From TMED14 sp965657195 (GTDB taxonomy: Bacteria; Bacteroidota; Bacteroidia; Flavobacteriales; Schleiferiaceae), in NCBI GenBank assembly GCA_965657195.1, contig CBFHNK010000075.1, forward strand, positions 1-7,277: 7,277 nt of DNA, written 5' to 3'. The position numbers and the translations under genes were made by a program. Below, in pieces: positions 5,847 to 7,277 of this stretch. The notes beneath the pieces were generated by a model that did no database searches, was not told the DNA's origin, and was given only the letters and a program-made list of their open reading frames with translations. Every line of letters begins with the position of its first letter. Within the stretch, counting starts at the first letter, position 1.

Positions 5847-6260
5847 TTAGTGCGGAAGTCGGTCGCGGACTTCGCCGTAAATAAAGGTTCCGACGATGGA
5901 AAAGAAGAAGACGACGAGCATCGAAAGAACGCCGTAGCCCACGCTTACGACCATCGGTCCAGGACATGCGCCGCCGAGGGCCCAGCCGAGTCCAAAGATG
6001 GTTCCGCCGATGAAGTAGCGGTAGAAGCCCATTTCTTTGGGGTTGAACTTGATGGGTTCGCCGTGAATGTCGCCGACCTTGAGTTTTTTAATGATCCACG
6101 TGCCGGCAGCGCCGAGTACGACGGCGGTTCCGATGATTCCGTACATGTGAAATGCTTGAAAGCGGAACATTTCCTGAATTCGGTACCACGAGAAGGCCTC
6201 ACTTTTGGCCATCAGGATGCCGAAAAAGATTCCGACGAGGAGGTATTTGATGAAGCGCAT
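5847..6260 (-). CDS. YeeE/YedE (DUF6691-like) sulfur-transport half, C-terminal-type
   Basis: A 137-residue integral membrane protein with four likely helices (about 4-18, 38-57, 80-97 and 108-128). The conserved GGACPGP (96-102) carries Cys99, the motif of the second half of YeeE/YedE (TsuA-like) transporters, where cysteines relay thiosulfate across the inner membrane. With the preceding 188-residue protein (GGCTSGH) it makes up a split two-subunit version, like the PmpA/PmpB pairs of other bacteria. Its ATG follows the first half's TAG by only 3 bases (TAGACCATG), which argues for co-translation and a 1:1 complex. Thiosulfate is the expected substrate given tsdA and the SoxB-like gene downstream; other sulfane-sulfur compounds are possible. 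Confidence 0.87.
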   Translation of the reverse strand: MRFIKYLLVGIFFGILMAKSEAFSWYRIQEMFRFQAFHMYGIIGTAVVLGAAGTWIIKKLKVGDIHGEPIKFNPKEMGFYRYFIGGTIFGLGWALGGACPGPMVVSVGYGVLSMLVVFFFSIVGTFIYGEVRDRLPH

Positions 6261-6263
6261 GGT

Positions 6264-6830
6264 CTAGAAAATGAGGGGGTAGAGCAGGTGGGTCATGATG
6301 AGGCCTCCGGTGAAGAATCCAATGACCGCAATGAGTGAAGGAATTTGGAGGTCCGACAGGCCGCTGATGGCGTGGCCCGAGGTGCATCCGCCCGCGTAGC
6401 GGGTTCCGAATCCGACGAGGAGCCCCGCGACGGCGAGGATGAGGAATCCGCGGAGCGTCAGTACGTTCTCCCAAGCGAACAGTTCGTCCGGTTGAACGCC
6501 CGAAGCAGAGGTGCTCGGGTCTCCAAAGCCCAGCGCAGCTAGGTCGTTGATGGTCGCTTGCGAAATTTGAACGGCCTCACCGTGGTTCATGTAGGTACTG
6601 GCTAGGTAGCCTCCGATGATGGCTCCGACCAGGAAGATCAGGTTCCAGATTTCTTTTTTCCAGTCGAAGTCAAAAAATTTAACCTTACGACGTGTAGCAA
6701 TGGCGCACAGGGTGCGCAGGTTGCTTGAGAATCCAAAGCTTCGCCCAAACAAAATAAGGGCAAACATGGTGACCGAAATGGCGGCTCCTGAGAACCACCA
6801 CGGCCAAGGGTTGATGAGAAATTCCCACAT
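6264..6830 (-). CDS. YeeE/YedE sulfur-transport half, N-terminal-type
   Basis: A 188-residue inner-membrane protein of the YeeE/YedE family with predicted helices at about 11-29, 62-80, 126-143 and 163-184. The loop motif RYAGGCTSGHAISGL carries Cys149, the family's signature sulfur-handling cysteine; Cys42 in NLRTLCAIATRR may be a second conserved position. Paired with the 137-residue GGACPGP protein, it should form a thiosulfate or sulfane-sulfur importer. The hydrophilic stretch at 82-120 between helices 2 and 3 is probably exposed on one face of the membrane. The ATG lies 12 bases after the rhodanese stop. The family is secure; substrate and direction are inferred from context. Confidence 0.88.
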   Translation of the reverse strand: MWEFLINPWPWWFSGAAISVTMFALILFGRSFGFSSNLRTLCAIATRRKVKFFDFDWKKEIWNLIFLVGAIIGGYLASTYMNHGEAVQISQATINDLAALGFGDPSTSASGVQPDELFAWENVLTLRGFLILAVAGLLVGFGTRYAGGCTSGHAISGLSDLQIPSLIAVIGFFTGGLIMTHLLYPLIF

Positions 6831-6842
6831 GGTGACTGATTG

Positions 6843-7109
6843 TTAGTCGATGAATTGCTTGACGTCTTGCCAGGTTCCGCCGTTGGTGACGTTGGTGATT
6901 CCGGCTTGGGCTAAGATTGCTTTGGCCATTCCGCTGCGGTTTCCGCTGCGGCAAAACACAACGATGTGGTTTTTGCCAGAAAACTCTTCGAGGCGGTCTG
7001 CAACTTCATCCAACGGGATGTTGACAGATGCATTCACGTGGCCCGATTCAAATTCTTCGGGGGTGCGTACATCAACTAAAAAGGCGCCAGCTGAAATCAA
7101 TTCGGTCAT
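6843..7109 (-). CDS. Single-domain rhodanese-like sulfurtransferase
   Basis: An 88-residue protein, the size of stand-alone rhodanese domains such as GlpE or PspE. It shows the fold's landmarks in order: LVDVRTPEEFESGHVNASVN (11-30), then the active-site loop FCRSGNRSG (52-60) with persulfide-forming Cys53, then GITNVTNGGTWQD (70-82). The loop is six residues (C-R-S-G-N-R), the sulfur-transferring type and not the longer phosphatase-type loop. There is no signal peptide, so it should be cytoplasmic and could accept sulfur from thiosulfate brought in by the YeeE pair. It is the first gene of the operon, about 22 bases behind the predicted transcription start and without a visible Shine-Dalgarno sequence. 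The call is secure; the in vivo donor and acceptor are not known. Confidence 0.9.
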   Translation of the reverse strand: MTELISAGAFLVDVRTPEEFESGHVNASVNIPLDEVADRLEEFSGKNHIVVFCRSGNRSGMAKAILAQAGITNVTNGGTWQDVKQFID

Positions 7110-7134
7110 GGTAACGGGTGATAAAGGTTTAAGT

Positions 7135-7163
7135 CAAAACTAAAAGGTCCTCCAAGGTAGCAA
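7135..7163 (-). promoter_or_regulatory. Bacteroidota-type promoter of the sulfur operon
   Basis: On the minus strand, TAGTTTTG (7142 down to 7135) matches the Bacteroidota -7 consensus TAnnTTTG in every fixed position, and TTG (7163-7161) lies 18 bases upstream at the -33 site. The predicted transcription start is near 7131, giving a leader of about 20 bases before the rhodanese ATG at 7109. No second promoter of this quality was noticed within the operon, and the tight gene spacing fits one transcript. Confidence 0.6.
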
Positions 7164-7182
7164 TGTGACTGATATCACTTTG
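7161..7182. promoter_or_regulatory. Crp/Fnr-family operator overlapping the -33 element
   Basis: The 22-base dyad CAATGTGA-N6-TCACTTTG matches the Crp-type site TGTGA-N6-TCACA except in its last base, and seven of eight arm positions are symmetrical. Its centre (7171.5) is about 40 bases upstream of the start predicted from the -7 element, almost exactly the class II activator position (-41.5). A Crp/Fnr-family regulator therefore probably switches on the sulfur operon. The regulator itself is not identifiable in the window. Confidence 0.5.
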
Positions 7183-7206
7183 AACTTTGAGCAGGGCTGC
7201 GGAACT

Positions 7207-7242
7207 TTTCAACCGCCAACCGCGTTGAAACGGGAATACCGT
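7207..7242. repeat. Two adjacent dyads in the divergent intergenic region
   Basis: TTTCAAC (7207-7213) pairs with GTTGAAA (7224-7230) across a 10-base loop. Next to it ACGG (7230-7233) pairs with CCGT (7239-7242) across GAATA. They lie just upstream of the plus-strand frame that opens at 7250 and may be operators or leader hairpins for it. The arms are short and could occur by chance. Confidence 0.25.
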
Positions 7243-7249
7243 ACTCTAA

Positions 7250-7277
7250 ATGCTTAGAAACGAACTATCAGAAGCTG
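7250..7277 (+). CDS. Possible start of a divergent gene (3' truncated by window)
   Basis: An ATG at 7250 opens a plus-strand frame that stays open to the window edge and reads MLRNELSEA. Only nine residues are visible, so the product cannot be identified. A divergent regulator sharing the intergenic region with the sulfur operon would be a natural arrangement, but nothing in these codons proves it. A minus-strand gene ending in this interval remains possible, since stops occur there at about 7247-7256. Confidence 0.25.

Noticed and set aside
5850..6338. A 162-codon acidic plus-strand frame opposite the YeeE pair
   Set aside because: Its Asp/Glu-rich composition is what the antisense of hydrophobic membrane codons produces.

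Overview
The window most likely comes from a Bacteroidota genome, probably a marine or aquatic flavobacterium-like lineage of fairly high GC. This rests on three things: a promoter matching the Bacteroidota form (TTG, then TAnnTTTG), the absence of clear Shine-Dalgarno sequences before the genes, and AAC-heptad repeats between genes of a kind I associate with that phylum. The assignment is an inference from the sequence alone.

Layout. Positions 1-411 (+) hold the 3' end of a GH13 (alpha-amylase family) gene. Positions 412-736 lie between two convergent genes and hold no gene, but they are full of inverted and direct repeats: a large stem-loop, a run of four dyads in an AT-rich island, and a possible MITE-like element. 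Positions 737-7109 are eight tightly packed minus-strand genes with gaps of 0-21 nt or 4-nt ATGA overlaps. In transcription order they encode a single-domain rhodanese, two half-size YeeE/YedE sulfur-transport membrane proteins, a membrane-anchored diheme cytochrome of the TsdA (thiosulfate dehydrogenase) type, a Tat-exported SoxB-like metallohydrolase, an exported DsrE/DsrF-like protein, an OprD-like outer-membrane porin and a GNAT acetyltransferase. Upstream of the rhodanese there is a good Bacteroidota promoter, with a Crp/Fnr-type operator overlapping its -33 element. Just beyond, a plus-strand reading frame opens at 7250 and leaves the window.

How the genes fit together. This looks like a compact inorganic-sulfur (thiosulfate) module. 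The porin would admit or release small anions. TsdA would oxidise thiosulfate, or couple it to a thiol, in the periplasm. The SoxB-like enzyme and the exported DsrE-like protein would work on the sulfur or sulfonate intermediates. The YeeE pair would move thiosulfate or sulfane sulfur into the cytoplasm, where the rhodanese handles it. No SoxYZ, SoxAX or SoxCD is encoded here. The SoxB-like protein is a mosaic: it has the SoxB-type Trp in the GNHE-type motif, has lost the nucleotidase catalytic His/Asp pair, and has a C-terminal tail unlike classical SoxB. The combination of TsdA, a SoxB-like enzyme and an exported DsrE, without SoxYZ, is the most interesting thing in the window.
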